The notes under the pieces are model-generated. The model ran no database searches and was not told where the DNA came from. It saw only the letters and a list, made by a program, of their open reading frames with translations. The translations under genes and the position numbers were made by a program. From NCBI GenBank assembly GCA_003557125.1, contig PWPN01000363.1, positions 1 to 7,748 of the forward strand: a DNA stretch of 7,748 nt, written 5' to 3'. Position 1 is the first letter of the stretch. Every line of letters begins with the position of its first letter. Positions 6,363 through 7,748 of the stretch are shown one piece after another. Origin of the DNA: Phycisphaerae bacterium (lineage in GTDB: Bacteria; Planctomycetota; Phycisphaerae; UBA1845; PWPN01).

Positions 6363-7748
6363 TCAAGGCGAGTTCGGCTCGTATACCGCGCGGATGGTCT
6401 GCTCACCTTGCAGATCGCCCGGCAAAATGACCCATTCTTTATCGACATCGAATCGATCATACGGCTGACCGTTGAGCTGCACGCTCTGAATGGGTTTGTC
6501 GGCCGGGTGACGGAAGCGCACGTAGATCGTCTCGGGCGGGTTCCGGGTCGGCGGTGTCACCACGGCGGTGATCTGGCCGGCGTCGACATTCGAGTCCATC
6601 GTCATGGACATCGGCCCGAAATGCGTGACCGCCCGCTCGATGCCGATCCGCTCACCCTGGTTAAGCCAGTAGCGCGGGATCGCCCGGCCGAGGTGGAGTT
6701 CGTTGCCTCGTTCGTAGATGAACATGAGCCGCAGCCAGTAGGTCCACTGGGCCTCGTCGGAGCTCTTGAAGAAATCGCCCATGGGATAGCCCAGTTCGGG
6801 CAGTGCATGCTCCACGCACATGCGGATTCCGGGATAGAAGACCGACGCGAACCCGTTGAAACATGCACGAAGGTAATGTTCGATTTCGTCGCGATGCAGG
6901 TAGGGGATCGGGCCGCTCATCAGGTTCGACTGCATCGAGAACCCGCCGCGCGAGAACCAGAAATTCTCGAATACGGGAATCTGGTACCCGTAGCGATCCG
7001 AGACGTAGAGGTTGTCCTCGTAGTCCTGGAGGATCCATTTGCCCTCGACCTGGTCATGTCCGATCAGTCCGTAGACCGGCAGATGCATCGGCCCTTCGAG
7101 CGTTTCGCGAATCCACCCGTGGGATCGCCCGCGTTCGTACAGACGGGAAGGGTACTTGGGCACGTAGGTTCCATCGCGCAGCCGGACGACGGGCGTGATG
7201 ATGCGCGATTCGGTGAAGCCGCGCATCACGTCGTCGTGGTAGGCCTTGGCTTCGCGGAGCAGGCGGTCCGCTTCGGGGTGACCGAAATCGGCCAGAGCGC
7301 CGGCCAGCGCATCGAAGCCCCGGACCGTCGCCGCGTTGGTCGCCAGCCAGAACCAGTAGTCTCGGACGTCTTCGAGCGAGCCGGCCGGCAGGAATCCGTA
7401 CTCGATCGGGCGCGAGCCGTCCGCGTGCGTCGTCATGGTGGCCTGGCGCTCGCGAATGACCCAGTCGCAGGCTTTGACGAGCTTCGGCGCCGCCTCGGCC
7501 ATCCACGCTCGGTCGCGCGTGTTCTTCCAGTGCTCGGCCATGTTCCACATCACGTAGCCATGGCTCTTGTTGTAGTAGCCCGTTTCGTGTCCGCCGGCCC
7601 CGTAGAAAAGGCCTTCCTTGCCCTGGTAGTCGCCGAGGAACAGGACCGTCCCCTGGTAGTGGAGGAAAGCGTCGAGCGCGCGACGGGCCTCGTCCGTGTA
7701 GCCGCGGCGGTCCAGGTCGCTGATCATCATGCACGACTCGTTCGGGTA
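6363..7748 (-). CDS. Six-hairpin glycosidase-like protein, C-terminal part (partial)
   Basis: The frame is open to the right edge, adding YPNESC before the first in-window Met (7730), so the start lies outside; 461 residues are visible. The sequence looks like an (alpha/alpha)6-barrel glycosidase: helical hairpins rich in aromatic residues recur, such as HGYVMWNMAEHWKNTRDRAW (63-82, counting from Y at the edge), DYWFWLATNAATVRGFDALA (130-149) and EAQWTYWLRLMFIYERGNEL (332-351). A C-terminal beta domain (about 375-458) with YVRFRHPADKPIQSVQLNGQ (409-428) and EWVILPG resembles the sandwich that closes many such enzymes, where a strand reads R-x-P, then V-x-x-N-G. Acidic residues around EYGFLP and SSDEAQW could be catalytic, but I cannot assign them. 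The glycoside hydrolase family and substrate are not recognised. A role in breaking down complex polysaccharide is an inference from the fold. Any signal peptide would be outside the window. Confidence 0.72.
   Translation of the reverse strand, partial: YPNESCMMISDLDRRGYTDEARRALDAFLHYQGTVLFLGDYQGKEGLFYGAGGHETGYYNKSHGYVMWNMAEHWKNTRDRAWMAEAAPKLVKACDWVIRERQATMTTHADGSRPIEYGFLPAGSLEDVRDYWFWLATNAATVRGFDALAGALADFGHPEADRLLREAKAYHDDVMRGFTESRIITPVVRLRDGTYVPKYPSRLYERGRSHGWIRETLEGPMHLPVYGLIGHDQVEGKWILQDYEDNLYVSDRYGYQIPVFENFWFSRGGFSMQSNLMSGPIPYLHRDEIEHYLRACFNGFASVFYPGIRMCVEHALPELGYPMGDFFKSSDEAQWTYWLRLMFIYERGNELHLGRAIPRYWLNQGERIGIERAVTHFGPMSMTMDSNVDAGQITAVVTPPTRNPPETIYVRFRHPADKPIQSVQLNGQPYDRFDVDKEWVILPGDLQGEQTIRAVYEPNSP

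Overview
The window looks like chromosomal DNA from a GC-rich bacterium, most likely a planctomycete and possibly Phycisphaerae-like. This is an inference. It rests on the rplI-dnaB order, long GC-rich genes whose reverse strands are also open, an exported protein with a Thr-Gln-Pro linker of a style I associate with that group, and a large glycosidase-like protein next to it. No marker RNA gene is present to settle the taxonomy.

Layout. Positions 2-214 (+) are the 3' end of the gene for ribosomal protein L9, followed 24 bases later by a complete dnaB (239-1684, +). This is the classic tail of the rpsF-ssb-rpsR-rplI-dnaB neighbourhood. After a 206-base gap with no convincing gene comes a LarA-family nickel-pincer racemase/epimerase homologue (1891-3192, +). 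It converges on a short nitroreductase (3227-3733, -), and a shared hairpin between the two may stop transcription from both sides. Further right, everything is on the minus strand: a standalone CBM48 glycogen-binding domain protein (3942-4325), an exported transglutaminase-like protein (4539-6230), and the C-terminal 461 residues of a large six-hairpin (alpha/alpha barrel) glycosidase-like protein that runs off the right edge (6363-7748).

How the genes relate. L9 and DnaB are housekeeping genes and are probably co-transcribed. The others look like separate units: gaps of 130-215 bases separate the minus-strand genes, and a good sigma70-type promoter lies in front of the transglutaminase gene. 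CBM48 and the glycosidase-like protein both suggest polysaccharide handling, but nothing in the sequence shows that they act together. I see no CRISPR array, tRNA, rRNA, insertion sequence, phage gene or defence system. No intergenic gap exceeds about 215 bases.

I did not find a clear undescribed system. The most interesting single items are the LarA homologue with all key catalytic and nickel-pincer residues but unknown substrate, the standalone CBM48 with its sugar-contact residues intact, the exported transglutaminase, and the unassigned glycosidase-like protein at the edge.
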